Source: Streptomonospora nanhaiensis (GTDB taxonomy: Bacteria > Actinomycetota > Actinomycetes > Streptosporangiales > Streptosporangiaceae). From it: a DNA stretch of 64,000 nt. Positions 25,935-35,199 of this stretch are shown piece by piece. The DNA is taken from contig NZ_CP113264.1 of NCBI RefSeq assembly GCF_026642255.1, positions 5,022,001-5,086,000 on the forward strand, read 5' to 3'. Position numbers and translations under genes: made by a program. Position 1 is the first letter of the stretch, and each line of letters starts with the position of its first letter. The notes below the pieces were generated by a model, which was given only the letters and a program-made list of their open reading frames with translations, was not told the origin of the DNA and searched no databases.

Positions 25935-26852
25935 TCAGGGGCGCGCGGCGGCGACCAGCCGCTCCATGCCGTCGCGGTCGACGAAGTCGCTGTGGGTCCC
26001 CGCGCTCCCGCACGTGAAGGCCCCGGCCACGGAGCCGGCCAGCACGCACTCCTCCACCGGGGCGCCGCCGAGATAGGCGTGCAGGAACCCCGACACGAAG
26101 GCGTCCCCCGCCCCGTTGGTGTCCACGACGGGGCGCTCGGGCCGCACCGCGGGGAAGTGCCGGGGCCCCTCCTCGCCGCGCACGAGCACGTGGCAGCCCT
26201 CGGCCCCGTCGGTGGCCACGGCCAGGCGGGCGCGGCCACGGTCCAGGATGCCGCGCAGCACCTCGCCGACCCGGTCGCGAACCGTCGCCGCGCTCATGAA
26301 CACCAGGTCCGAGCGCAGGGCGTAGTGCAGGTGGTGGGGGTTCTCCCCGTCCCAGTCGTGCAGGTCGGTGGAGCTGGTGGCCTCCAGCCCCTCCAGGTCC
26401 TCGTACACGTCGCGGTTGTGGTTGACGATGGACAGGTGCACGTGGGCGGCGCGCTCCAGGTGGGGCAGGTAGAACTCGCGGGGCAGGCGCAGGTCGGCGG
26501 GGTGGCGGCCGTCGTAGAAGGAGAAGCGCCGCCCCCCGGGGTCCACCAGGTTGATCCCGCGGGGGGTGCCGTGCGGGGAGACGACGTGCTCGAAGTCCAG
26601 GCCGAGTCCGGCGTAGCGCTCCAGGACCATGCGGCCCTGGACGTCGTCCCCGAGGAAGTCCACGAACTTCACCGCCAGACCCAGCGCGTGGCAGCCGAGC
26701 GCCACCCCGTTCCCGGTGTGGCCCACGTAGTCGTGCGCCGGCGGGACGGACACGGAGTCGCCCGGGGGCACCTCCAGGGCGTCGACGCGGACGACGGTGT
26801 CCACCCCGGCGCCGCCCACCACCAGGACGTCGTGGACGGGTGCGGTCGCCAT
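25935..26852 (-). CDS. PfkB-family carbohydrate kinase
   Basis: The 305-residue ribokinase-fold protein has the N-terminal glycine pattern (VGHTGNGVALGCHALGL) and the C-terminal PfkB signature DTNGAGDAFVSGF, with the catalytic Asp in GAGDA. It phosphorylates a sugar or nucleoside, but the substrate cannot be read. GGAGGCAGC precedes the ATG. It is co-directional with gpgS, with about 230 bases between, so it may be transcribed separately. Adjacent sugar-phosphate metabolism (glucosylglycerate) is suggestive only. Confidence 0.87.
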   Translation of the reverse strand: MATAPVHDVLVVGGAGVDTVVRVDALEVPPGDSVSVPPAHDYVGHTGNGVALGCHALGLAVKFVDFLGDDVQGRMVLERYAGLGLDFEHVVSPHGTPRGINLVDPGGRRFSFYDGRHPADLRLPREFYLPHLERAAHVHLSIVNHNRDVYEDLEGLEATSSTDLHDWDGENPHHLHYALRSDLVFMSAATVRDRVGEVLRGILDRGRARLAVATDGAEGCHVLVRGEEGPRHFPAVRPERPVVDTNGAGDAFVSGFLHAYLGGAPVEECVLAGSVAGAFTCGSAGTHSDFVDRDGMERLVAAARP

Positions 26853-26968
26853 GCTGCCTCCAGGGTGTTCCGTGTCGGGGGTCCGGGTCTGCCGGGGCCC
26901 GGCCGCCGGAGCCCGGGCGGGTCTTCGGGGAGGGGTTCCCGGTATGCCGGGAACACTCTTCCACAGCC

Positions 26969-28882
26969 TCAGGGGACGAGCCCCTCCACCCGGTCGGCGC
27001 CCTCCGCGTGGACGGCCACCGCCCCGGGGACGGCGACCAGGTCGAGGCTCTTGTAGTCGTACTCGCGGCCGCGGGGGTCGCGCACGCCCACGGGGACGCC
27101 CTCCGCCCCCTCCTCGGTGACGCTGTCCCCGAAGGGCACCACCATGATGTCGGGGACCGTCCCGCTGGAGAGGCCCGTCCATGCCATGCGCGGGAGCAGG
27201 ACCGCGTCGGCCAGGGGGAGGACCACTCCTTCGGCCCCCGAGCCGAGGACGTAGTCCGTCACCTCCGCGGTGCCCGCGCCGAGCACCCGGACCCTGAGCA
27301 CCTCCTCCTCGGTCCAGTCGTCCACACGGACCACGGCCCCGCCGGTGTCGGCGAGCAGCACGTCGTCCTCGAAGACGGACACGTGCTCCGACTCCCGTGC
27401 CTCCTCGGGCAGTGCGGCGACCTCCTCCCCCGAGTCCAGGTCGAGGAACGCGGGCGGATGGTGCCTGCTTCCGCCCCAGCGGGTCAGCAGGACCACGGGG
27501 GCTCCCCCGCCCGTCGGAGGCACGCTCAGGAAGGGGACCTTCTCCCCCTCCGCGGTCTCCCACTCGTGCCGCCAGACCTCGGTGCCGTCCCCGGCGTCCA
27601 GGCCGACGACCGCGTACGTGCCCGCGCCTCCCCCCTCCGGCACGAGGCACGCGTGGACGAAGACGACACGGTCCCCCGCCATCCGCGCCTCGTCCCCGAG
27701 GCAGTTCCGACCGGGAACGCCGGCCGGGGTGTGGGACCACAGCTCCTCGCGTCCGTCGACCGAGCGGCCGGACAGGGCGGGGCCGTCCCAGCGCAGGCGC
27801 AGGCCGGCGTTCCAGCCCGCGTACTCCTCCCGGTCCTCCTCGGAGAGCGCGAACCGGCCGGCGACCTCTCCGGTCCCCGGGTCCAGCAGCACGGTGACCG
27901 GGTCCGCGGGACCGGCGGCGTCCCCCTCCGGGGCCTCCGTGTACGTGACGTACGCCCCGCCGTCGACGGCGCCGCCCGCCACACCGTCCGCGTACGGGAG
28001 CCGGTAGCTCCACAGCTCCTCGCCCGTCGCCCCGTCCAGGGCGACCACCCCGTCGTCCAGGACGACCAGCGCTCCGCGGCTGCCGCGGACCACGTCCTGG
28101 ATCCGCGCAGCCGGGGGCGGGTTCCAGGTCCACCCCACCCGTGTGACCGTCGGCGGCTCCGGAGCGGGGCCCCCCGGCCCGGCCACGGTGTGCAGCACGG
28201 ACGGGAGCACGGCGACAGGGACGAGGGCCCCGGCGACCGCCGCGGCCAGGACCCCGGCGGGGAAGCCCAGCAGCAGGCGGCCCCACCGCCGGGGCGAGGG
28301 CCACGTGGGGGCGGCCGCCAGCAGGAGGCCGCCCAGGGAGGTGAGGCAGAGGGCGAGCCACAGGACCGTCGCGCGCTGGGAGGGGGCGTAGGTCTCCGGT
28401 GCGCCCGCGGTGGCGAGGAAGGAGTCGCGGGGGAAGGCCGTGAAGGCCAGGAACGCCAGGCCCGCCGAGACCGCCGCCAGCACGGTGACGGCCCACCCTC
28501 GCACGGGCAGGTCGCCCTCGTCGAGCACACGCACCGCCATGCGGGCCGCCCATGCCAGGAGCACCGCGGCCAGGAGCGGCACCAGGAGCCAGACGCCGGC
28601 GACCTCTTCGCGGGGCGCGCTCCGGAGCCCGCCGAAGAAGCCCCACACCGCCAGGGCGGCCGCGCCCGCCAGCAGCCCGAGTCCGGCCCAGGCGACGACG
28701 CTCCTGCCCCGTCGGCCGGGGGTCTCCGGCACAGGTGGCGCCTCCGGCTCCCCCGGTCCGGCGAACCGGGCGCCCTCCCCGAGCCGCCGGGGCTCCGTGG
28801 ACGCCCCGGGGACCACTCCCCTCCGGGGCTCCGCGGGGTTCTGTGCGGTCCCGGGGCCCTCCGGCCGCTCGTCGCCGTTCAC
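26969..28882 (-). CDS. Membrane protein with C-terminal PQQ-like beta-propeller repeats
   Basis: The 637-residue protein has a charged, Pro-rich N-terminal 70 residues. About five membrane helices follow (roughly residues 75-280, such as VVAWAGLGLLAGAAALAVWG and VWLLVPLLAAVLLAWAA), then an extracytoplasmic domain of about 340 residues. The domain shows PQQ-like repeat hallmarks: VVALDGATGEELWSYRL, VVGLDAGDGTEVWRHEW and FLDLDSGEEVAALPEE. The GTG at 28882 follows GAGGAGCACGA. No quinoprotein active-site residues are evident, so a structural or sensing role like other actinobacterial PQQ-repeat surface proteins is more likely than dehydrogenase activity. Confidence 0.8.
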   Translation of the reverse strand: MNGDERPEGPGTAQNPAEPRRGVVPGASTEPRRLGEGARFAGPGEPEAPPVPETPGRRGRSVVAWAGLGLLAGAAALAVWGFFGGLRSAPREEVAGVWLLVPLLAAVLLAWAARMAVRVLDEGDLPVRGWAVTVLAAVSAGLAFLAFTAFPRDSFLATAGAPETYAPSQRATVLWLALCLTSLGGLLLAAAPTWPSPRRWGRLLLGFPAGVLAAAVAGALVPVAVLPSVLHTVAGPGGPAPEPPTVTRVGWTWNPPPAARIQDVVRGSRGALVVLDDGVVALDGATGEELWSYRLPYADGVAGGAVDGGAYVTYTEAPEGDAAGPADPVTVLLDPGTGEVAGRFALSEEDREEYAGWNAGLRLRWDGPALSGRSVDGREELWSHTPAGVPGRNCLGDEARMAGDRVVFVHACLVPEGGGAGTYAVVGLDAGDGTEVWRHEWETAEGEKVPFLSVPPTGGGAPVVLLTRWGGSRHHPPAFLDLDSGEEVAALPEEARESEHVSVFEDDVLLADTGGAVVRVDDWTEEEVLRVRVLGAGTAEVTDYVLGSGAEGVVLPLADAVLLPRMAWTGLSSGTVPDIMVVPFGDSVTEEGAEGVPVGVRDPRGREYDYKSLDLVAVPGAVAVHAEGADRVEGLVP

Positions 28883-29490
28883 TCGTGCTCCTCGCCCGGT
28901 TCCCTCGCGCGCTCGCGTCCGCGCCGTCCGCCATGCCGGACGACAACCTAACGGAACGCCCCGCGCGGGGGGCTCCGGCCCGGGCGCCCACGGACCGGGC
29001 CCGGGGGGGCGCGGGCCTCCAGGGGTCGGGGCCCGGCGGTCACACGGGCACGCGCCCTCACCCCGCGGCGGTGCGGTCCGCGTCGTCCGGCCCCGGGCCA
29101 GGGCGGCGGCGAGCAGTGCGCCCTCCGCCCCGTCGCGCCGGTCCTGGACGCCCGCCGTGTGCTCTCCCACCGGGGCGCCGTAGCGGCCCGGGGAGATGTC
29201 GCCCCCGCCCGCACCCGCCCTGGAGACAGCACCGCACGCACCGTTCCGGAGACAGTGGGAACGCCGACAGGAATCCGCGATCCCCGCACCGCATTCCCGC
29301 GAAAGAGCCCGGAAACCACACGAGAACCCCCACGAGGGTGAATACCGGATGCGGACGATCCATCCTTTTCCAGGTTCTGATCCGCACAGGCCCGGAAGAC
29401 GGCCCCCTCCCCTCTCCACCCCTCCGGAACCACGCGCCGACACCGGTGTGCGCCCCGTTCAGTGCCGGACGGAGGCAGGACGGCGCGGCG
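28883..29490. other. About 610 bases without a convincing gene
   Basis: Several overlapping open frames exist in both strands but none has both a ribosome binding site and a normal residue mix. They are Arg/Pro/Gly-rich, as expected from random GC-rich DNA. The stretch 29230-29400 is noticeably less GC-rich and may be an upstream regulatory region or a decayed gene. Confidence 0.4.
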
Positions 29491-29524
29491 GCGGCCCGGC
29501 GCGAGGGGATGCGCGCCGGGCCGC
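29491..29524 (-). terminator. Terminator-like hairpin after the acyl-CoA ligase gene
   Basis: GCGGCCCGGCGCG (29491-29503) and CGCGCCGGGCCGC (29512-29524) form a perfect 13-base stem with an 8-base loop. It lies nine bases beyond the stop codon of the leftward ANL-ligase gene and probably ends the two-ligase operon. Confidence 0.6.
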
Positions 29525-29532
29525 GCCGCGGG

Positions 29533-31050
29533 TCATCCCGCCGGGGCGGGCGGGGAGGCGTGCCAGCTCCGCAGCGTCTCCCGGCACACCTTGTAGGCGG
29601 GGGTCTGCGGGATGCGCGGCACGAACATGACCGACGAGGGCACGTGGTTCGGTCCGAGCCGCCCCCGGACCAGCTCCCTCAGCTCGGACTCCGCGGGCTC
29701 GGCGCCCGGCGCGACGACCACCGCGGCGTGCAGGGTCACGCCGTCCTCGCCGCGGACGTCGAAGGCGGCCGCGTCGAGCACGTGCGGATGCTCCTGGAGG
29801 AGGGCGTCCACCTCGGCGGTGAAGACGGTCTCGCCGCCGACCACCACGGCACCGCTCGCCCGTCCCAGCAGGGTGAGCAGGCCCTGCTCACCGAGGCGTC
29901 CGACGTCCCCGGTGTCCAGCCACCCGTCCCGGAGCACGCGCGCGGTCTCCTCCGGCCGCCCCAGGTACTCGTCCATCAGGAGGGGCGTGCGCACCCACAC
30001 CCGGCCCCGCTCGTTCACGCCGAGCGCCCGCCCGGCGGGGTCGCGGACCTCGACCCGCACCCCGGGGATCGGACGGCCGCAGCTGCGCACGGCCTCCCCG
30101 CTCCCGTCGGCGTAGTCCTCCGGGGCCAGCCAGGCGATGTGCCCCGCCTCGGTCTGCCCGTAGGAGCAGTGCACGACCGGCCCCAGCCGGGCCGTCGCCC
30201 GCCTGAGCAGCGCGGGGCTGACGGGCCCTCCGCCGGTGACGACGCAGCGCAGGGAGGACAGGTCCGCGTCGGCCGTGTCCGGGTGGTCCAGCAGGGGGCG
30301 CAGGTAGGTGGCCGGTATCGCCGTGTGGGTGATCCCGTGCTCCCGTACCGCGGCGCGAAGGGAGTCCGGTTCGCAGTCCGCGAGGGAGGCGACCCGGCCC
30401 CCGGTGATCACGGTGGCGTCGCCGAGGGCCCGGATCGGGCCGACGAGCCGGTCCGTGAGGAGCGTGCGCACCGGGCCGTCCGCACCGGCGAGGAGGCGCG
30501 CGAGCCACGAGGCGTTGGAGCCGGGGTCGGAGCGGAAGCGCCGCACCACCGCCTTGGACCGCCCGGTGGAACCGCTCGTCAGGCCGATCGAGCGCGGATC
30601 GCCCGGGCGCGCCAGCGACCCGAAGGGCAGGGCCGAGTGTCGTCGGCAGGCCTCGAACAGGTCCTTCCCCGCCTCCGAGGGCGCCAGTGTCCAGAGCCGG
30701 ACGCCGGGGAGGCCGGCGGCGGCCCCGACGACGGCTCCGGGGTCGGCGACCACGGCCGTCGCCCCGCACTCCGCCACGAGCCGCGCCCGCTCCCCGGGGG
30801 GCAGGGCCGCGGGGACGTCCATCTGCGCCGCGCCCACGAGTTCGACCGCGTGGGAGACCACGTACAGCCGCGTGCTCGCCGGCCCCAGGAGGACAGCTGT
30901 GCGCCCCGGTCCCAGGCCTCCGTCGAGGAGTGCGCGGGCGACCCTGTACACGAGGTCCAGCGCCTCCCCGGCGGTCACCTCCCCCTGCCCGTCCAGGAAG
31001 GCGACGCGGTCACGGTCGGCGGCAAGGGCTTCCAGCACTGTCATGGTCAT
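29533..31050 (-). CDS. ANL-superfamily adenylate-forming ligase (acyl/aryl-CoA synthetase-like)
   Basis: The 505-residue enzyme has the P-loop motif SIGLTSGSTGRSKAVV, the A5-like VVHCSYGQTEAG, A7/A8 around DGWLDTGDVGRLGEQ and a C-terminal lysine motif QTPAYKVCRETL. It should activate a carboxylic acid as acyl-AMP and pass it to CoA or a carrier protein. No carrier protein gene is visible nearby. It is the second gene of a leftward pair, 39 bases after a PaaK-like ligase, and divergent from an amino-acid-type PLP enzyme operon. Its substrate is unknown. Two adjacent ligases suggest two different acids or a ligation cascade. Confidence 0.85.
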   Translation of the reverse strand: MTMTVLEALAADRDRVAFLDGQGEVTAGEALDLVYRVARALLDGGLGPGRTAVLLGPASTRLYVVSHAVELVGAAQMDVPAALPPGERARLVAECGATAVVADPGAVVGAAAGLPGVRLWTLAPSEAGKDLFEACRRHSALPFGSLARPGDPRSIGLTSGSTGRSKAVVRRFRSDPGSNASWLARLLAGADGPVRTLLTDRLVGPIRALGDATVITGGRVASLADCEPDSLRAAVREHGITHTAIPATYLRPLLDHPDTADADLSSLRCVVTGGGPVSPALLRRATARLGPVVHCSYGQTEAGHIAWLAPEDYADGSGEAVRSCGRPIPGVRVEVRDPAGRALGVNERGRVWVRTPLLMDEYLGRPEETARVLRDGWLDTGDVGRLGEQGLLTLLGRASGAVVVGGETVFTAEVDALLQEHPHVLDAAAFDVRGEDGVTLHAAVVVAPGAEPAESELRELVRGRLGPNHVPSSVMFVPRIPQTPAYKVCRETLRSWHASPPAPAG

Positions 31051-31089
31051 GGGGGGTTCCTTCTCCTCTGGTACGGCAGGACACCGGCC

Positions 31090-32469
31090 TCAGGGGCGGG
31101 CCGTGTGCGGCTCCGGTTCGGAGCCCCGGGCGACGGCCTCCGGCGCGGGCCCCTGGTACATCGCCCCCGTCCCCGCCGACGCGCCCGCCGGGGACAGGTA
31201 CCGGGGCTTGGCGGTGAACGACCGCCGGGTCAGCTCCTCCAGCGGCACGAGGGTCCCGGCGGGCACCACCTCGACCTCGGGTCCGACGCCCAGGACCCTC
31301 TCGACCTCGCCGGCCAGCGCCGCGGAGACCTCCCCGGCGGCGCCGTCCCCCGCCTCGACGCGCACGCGGAGGACCCCCTCGTCCTCGACGGCCCGCCAGA
31401 AGAGCACCCCCAGTTCGGACGGCAGGGAGAACACGGCCTCCTCCACGTCCGAGGAGAACACCCGCTCCCGGCGCCCCCGCAGGGAGACGCCGTGGTCCCA
31501 GCGCCCGGCCACCCGCACCCGGGGCAGGGCCCAGCCGCAGGGGCAGCCGCCGTAGGAGAGCTCCACGAGATCACCGGTGTCGTAGCGCACCAGCGGCATC
31601 GCCTCGCGGAACAGGGTCGTCAGGACCAGCCGCCCCCGCCCCTCGAAGGAGGCGGTCCCGGTCGCGGGGTCGAGGACCTCCGGCAGGTAGCGGTCGGCCC
31701 ACAGGTGGAGGTTCCCCTCGGGGCACTCACCGCCCAGGTTGGACCCGCACTCGGAGTTGCCGTAGCTGAGGTGGACCGCGCAGCCCCACAGCTCCTCGAT
31801 TCGGCGGCGCCGGGCCGGGCTGAGCGGCTCCCCCGCGCTCAGCAGGGCGCGCAGGCCGGGGGCGTGGGCGCGGGGGGACTCCCCGGCCAGGCGGGCGCAG
31901 GCGGCCCACAGCAGCGGCTCGGTGGGCAGGGCCGCGGCCACGGTGACGCGCAGGTCGCGCAGCAGCCGCAGGACGCGGGGCAAGGGCATGGCCGTGGAGC
32001 GCGCGTCGGCCGGCACCACCAGGGCCCCGGCCGCCCGGGCCGCGGCGTGCACCTGGTGCGCGATGGTGACCATCGCGTACGGGACGCGGACCAGCACGGT
32101 GTCCGTGTCGGCCATGCCCAGCCTGTTCCGGCCGAAGCGGTCGAGCATCTCCGCCCAGTCGGCCCCGGTGTGGAAGGAGGCGGTGGGCGCCCCCTCGGAC
32201 GTCCCGCTCGACTCGTGGTACGAGACGAGTGCGCGGCGCGGGACCGCGACCATCCCGAAGGGGTAGCTCGCGCGCAGGTCGTCCTTGGTGGTGAGCGGCA
32301 GGCCCTCCAGGTCGGCCAACCCCCCGGGGAGGTCGTCGCCGAGGCGCCCGCGGTAGAAGTCGCTCCGGCCGGCCCGGCGGAGCGCCTCGGGAATCCGCTC
32401 CTCCCACATTCCTTTCAAACCGTCGAAATCGGACCATTCTCCGACACCCGGAAAAACACCGTTGATCAT
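31090..32469 (-). CDS. PaaK-like phenylacetate-CoA ligase-family protein
   Basis: The 459-residue protein resembles the phenylacetate-CoA ligase branch of adenylate-forming enzymes. LTTKDDLRASYPFGM is the usual N-terminal marker. YHESSGTSEGAPT is the P-loop. HLSYGNSECGS, LVRYDTGDLVEL and a Cys-rich GGCPCGWALPRVRVAGR are typical PaaK features. Such stand-alone proteins often load unusual acids in natural-product clusters. It opens the leftward operon and faces the threonine-synthase-like gene across a 275-base AT-rich gap, so the two operons likely share regulation. Confidence 0.85.
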   Translation of the reverse strand: MINGVFPGVGEWSDFDGLKGMWEERIPEALRRAGRSDFYRGRLGDDLPGGLADLEGLPLTTKDDLRASYPFGMVAVPRRALVSYHESSGTSEGAPTASFHTGADWAEMLDRFGRNRLGMADTDTVLVRVPYAMVTIAHQVHAAARAAGALVVPADARSTAMPLPRVLRLLRDLRVTVAAALPTEPLLWAACARLAGESPRAHAPGLRALLSAGEPLSPARRRRIEELWGCAVHLSYGNSECGSNLGGECPEGNLHLWADRYLPEVLDPATGTASFEGRGRLVLTTLFREAMPLVRYDTGDLVELSYGGCPCGWALPRVRVAGRWDHGVSLRGRRERVFSSDVEEAVFSLPSELGVLFWRAVEDEGVLRVRVEAGDGAAGEVSAALAGEVERVLGVGPEVEVVPAGTLVPLEELTRRSFTAKPRYLSPAGASAGTGAMYQGPAPEAVARGSEPEPHTARP

Positions 32470-32744
32470 GTGCGTTCTTTCCCTTACCGGGGGGGCTCGA
32501 CCAGGGCGAGTCGTCGTCCGTCAGAAAATCTCCGGAGGAATGATTCCCGTCGGCGATTACAGGGAAACAATTATTTTGTACCCCTTCGGCCTCCTCCCCG
32601 AGGGTATATAACCGACTAATTCGACACACTCCACGTCGAACCCCCTCGCCACCGGGAACGACGGGCCCCTTTCCTCGCACCGCTCACCCGAGTGCCCCAC
32701 AGCGTTTTCGGACAGTCTCCAGGCACCACCATCGGAAGGTTCCC
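32470..32744. promoter_or_regulatory. AT-rich divergent promoter region of the unassigned cluster
   Basis: This 275-base gap separates the leftward ligases and the rightward PLP-enzyme operon. It is strikingly AT-rich for the window, with AACAATTATTTTGTA near 32567-32581 and GGGTATATAACCGACTAATT near 32603-32622. TATATA could be a minus-10 element for the right-hand operon, but no well-spaced minus-35 was found. No clear palindrome of operator length was seen. Confidence 0.45.
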
Positions 32745-34058
32745 ATGGGGTTCAACCTGCACTACGAAGCACTCATGAGAGATTCCTCGTCCATCCGCCG
32801 GGGAAGCGGCTTCTCACTGGCGTGCGTGGTCTGCGGCCGGTTGAAGGACGACGGCCCGGCGAACCGCTGCGGCGAATGCGGCGGAGCCGTCGACGCCATT
32901 CATGACCTCGGTTCCGTATCCCTAGAAAAGGGACACAACCCCCTCCAGACCTACTTCGACCTGCTCCCCCTGCGCTCCCGGGACAGCGCCACCTGGCTCG
33001 GCGAGGGGGACACGCCGTGCTTCCCCGCCGAGGAGTTCGGCCGACGCGTCGGGCTCTCCCGTCTCGTCCTCAAGGACGAGAGCGCCAACCCGACGCTCAG
33101 CACCAAGGACCGCATCGCCTCCGTGGGACTGTCCCGCCTCGCCGAACTCGGCGTGAAGCGGTTCGTGATGGCCTCCACCGGCAACAGCTCCACCTCCTAC
33201 GCGCGCGGGGTCCAGCTCCTCGACGGGGTCGAGATGGCGCTCTTCTGCGGTCGGCGCTTCCGCCACCGGCTCAACTACCCGGACCACGACGCGGTCTCGA
33301 CGTACCTGGTGGAGGGGGACTTCGTCTCGGCGGGTGCGGCCGCACGCCGCTTCGCCGACCGCACCGGGGCCTTCTTCGAGGGCGGATTCTTCAACCTCGC
33401 CCGCAGGGAGGGGCTGAAACTGGCCTACCTGGAGGCGTTCGACCAGATGGACGCGCCGCCCGAGTACGTGTTCCAGGCGGTCAGCAGCGGCATGGGCCTC
33501 CTCGGCGCCTACAAGGGCGCCCTGGAGTACCGCTTCCTGGGCCGCCTGTCCGCGCTCCCCCGGTTCGTGGCCGTGCAGCAGGAGAGCTGCGCCCCCATGG
33601 CGCAGGCCTACCGCGAGGGCGCGTCCGCCATCTCCGAGCGGCACGTCGTCAGGGAGCCGCACGGCATCGCCGAGGCCATCCTGCGTGGCGACCCCACCCG
33701 GACCTATCCCTACATCCGCTACGTCTGCGACACCACCGGGGGCCGGATCCTCGCGGTGGGCGAGTCCGAGATCCGCGAGGCCCGCGACCTGCTGGAGGAG
33801 ACCGAGGGGGTGAGCGTCTGCTACGCCAGCGCGACCGCCCTGGCCGGAACGGTGCGCATGCGGCGCGAGGGGACGCTCCCCCCGGACGCCCCGGTCCTGG
33901 TGAACCTCACCGGCGGCGTCCGCACCGGGTGGCCGACGCCCTCGCGCCACCGCGTCGTGGACGCGTCCTGGCCCGAGGGACCCGTGGGCTGGGACGGGGA
34001 GCCGCCGGCCGCCGAGGACGCGCGGACGACACCGGAGGAGGACGCATGCGCAAGGTGA
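32745..34058 (+). CDS. PLP-dependent threonine synthase-like enzyme
   Basis: This is a 437-residue fold-type II PLP enzyme. The N-terminus has a zinc-ribbon-like pair of Cys pairs (LACVVCGR and NRCGECGG). The PLP lysine lies in ESANPTLSTKDRIA, and the phosphate-binding loop probably in MASTGNSSTSYARG. Later segments are FQAVSSGMGLLGAYKGA and YASATALAGTVRM. Threonine synthase makes threonine from O-phosphohomoserine; relatives include cysteate synthase and beta-replacement enzymes of specialised metabolism. Genomic context with no homoserine genes argues for a specialised role. Its 3' end overlaps the next start by 13 bases. Confidence 0.82.
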   Translation: MGFNLHYEALMRDSSSIRRGSGFSLACVVCGRLKDDGPANRCGECGGAVDAIHDLGSVSLEKGHNPLQTYFDLLPLRSRDSATWLGEGDTPCFPAEEFGRRVGLSRLVLKDESANPTLSTKDRIASVGLSRLAELGVKRFVMASTGNSSTSYARGVQLLDGVEMALFCGRRFRHRLNYPDHDAVSTYLVEGDFVSAGAAARRFADRTGAFFEGGFFNLARREGLKLAYLEAFDQMDAPPEYVFQAVSSGMGLLGAYKGALEYRFLGRLSALPRFVAVQQESCAPMAQAYREGASAISERHVVREPHGIAEAILRGDPTRTYPYIRYVCDTTGGRILAVGESEIREARDLLEETEGVSVCYASATALAGTVRMRREGTLPPDAPVLVNLTGGVRTGWPTPSRHRVVDASWPEGPVGWDGEPPAAEDARTTPEEDACAR

Positions 34059-35188
34059 CCGTCGTCGGCGGGGGGATCATCGGCGCCTCCGTCGCGTGGA
34101 ACCTCACCCTCGCCGGGGCGCGCGTGACCGTCCTGGAGCGGGAGCCGGTCCCGGCCTCGGTCACGAGCGCGGCCTCCTTCTCCCGCGCCACGGCGTTCGG
34201 CAAGGTGCCCCGGGCCTACTTCGAGCTGAACCGCGCCGGGCTGGGCGAGCTCCACCGGCTGCGGGCCGGGGGCGTCCCCGGGTTCCACCCGTGCCCGAGC
34301 CTGGTCTGGGGCGAGGACCCGCCGCGCCTGGAGGACGCCGCCGCCACCGCGGCGGGGTGGGGGTACGCGGCCCACTGCGCGGACCCGGCCCGCACCGGGC
34401 TCCCGGCCGGGGTCGGCCCCGCGGCACTGCCGGCACTGGTCGCCCGCCTACCAGAGGAGGGGTGGGTCGACCTGCCCCCCATGGCGGCCTGGCTGCTCGG
34501 CGAGGCCCGGGGCCGCGGGGCGGACGTCCGGTTCGGGGCGGAGGCCGCCGCGGTGCGCACCGACGCGGACGGAACCGTGCGCGCCGTCGGCCTCGCCGAC
34601 GGAGGCACGGTGGAGACCGACGTGGTGGTCAACGCCGCCGGGGCGCAGGGACAGGAGGTCGCCGGACTCGTCGGCGGACCGCTCACCCTCGGGCCCACCC
34701 TGGGCCTTCTGGCCGACCTCCCCCTGGCCGGTGCGACGGACGCCATGCTGCTGGGCCCGGACGTCAGCGTCCGCCCGTCGGGCCCGGACTCCGTCCTGGT
34801 GCGGTCGGACGCCGTCGACGCCCGCATCGGCACGGCCCGCCCCTGCGCCCGGCGGCTCGACGAACTCCTCGCCGAGCTGGTCGGCCGCGCCGCCGCGGTC
34901 CTGCCCGGCCTCCGCGGCGCCCGCCCGGAGCGGGTGCGCCTCGGGACGCGCGCCTACCCGGCCGACGGGCACGCCAGCGTCGGGTTCCTGGACGCCGTGC
35001 CCGGCTACTACGAGGCCGTCAGCCACAGCGGGGCGACGCTCGGTCCGCTCCTGGGCAGGCTCGCCGCCGAGGAGATCGTGTACGACCGCCGCGACCCCCT
35101 GCTCGCCCCCTTCCCACCCGACCGGTTCGGCACGGAGGCCCCGGCCGGCGCCGGAGCCCGCCACGCGACCGCGAACGCGACACAGTAG
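34046..35188 (+). CDS. FAD-dependent oxidoreductase of the DAO/glycine-oxidase family
   Basis: The 380-residue protein begins VTVVGGGIIGASVAWNLTLA, the FAD-binding Rossmann motif. VTVLEREPVPA follows for the ribose contact. TDVVVNAAGAQGQEVAGLVG and SVGFLDAVPGYYEAVSHSG are typical of D-amino-acid oxidase-like enzymes such as glycine or sarcosine oxidase. It would oxidise a primary or secondary amine to an imine with release of H2O2. The ATG overlaps the PLP enzyme gene by 13 bases, with GGAGGAGG upstream, so both are tightly coupled. An amino acid made by the preceding enzyme is the natural substrate guess. Confidence 0.85.
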   Translation: MRKVTVVGGGIIGASVAWNLTLAGARVTVLEREPVPASVTSAASFSRATAFGKVPRAYFELNRAGLGELHRLRAGGVPGFHPCPSLVWGEDPPRLEDAAATAAGWGYAAHCADPARTGLPAGVGPAALPALVARLPEEGWVDLPPMAAWLLGEARGRGADVRFGAEAAAVRTDADGTVRAVGLADGGTVETDVVVNAAGAQGQEVAGLVGGPLTLGPTLGLLADLPLAGATDAMLLGPDVSVRPSGPDSVLVRSDAVDARIGTARPCARRLDELLAELVGRAAAVLPGLRGARPERVRLGTRAYPADGHASVGFLDAVPGYYEAVSHSGATLGPLLGRLAAEEIVYDRRDPLLAPFPPDRFGTEAPAGAGARHATANATQ

Positions 35189-35199
35189 GAGAGACACCG

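Noticed and set aside
28552-32619. 1355-residue rightward frame
   Set aside because: Antisense to two ligases; long only because high GC suppresses stop codons.
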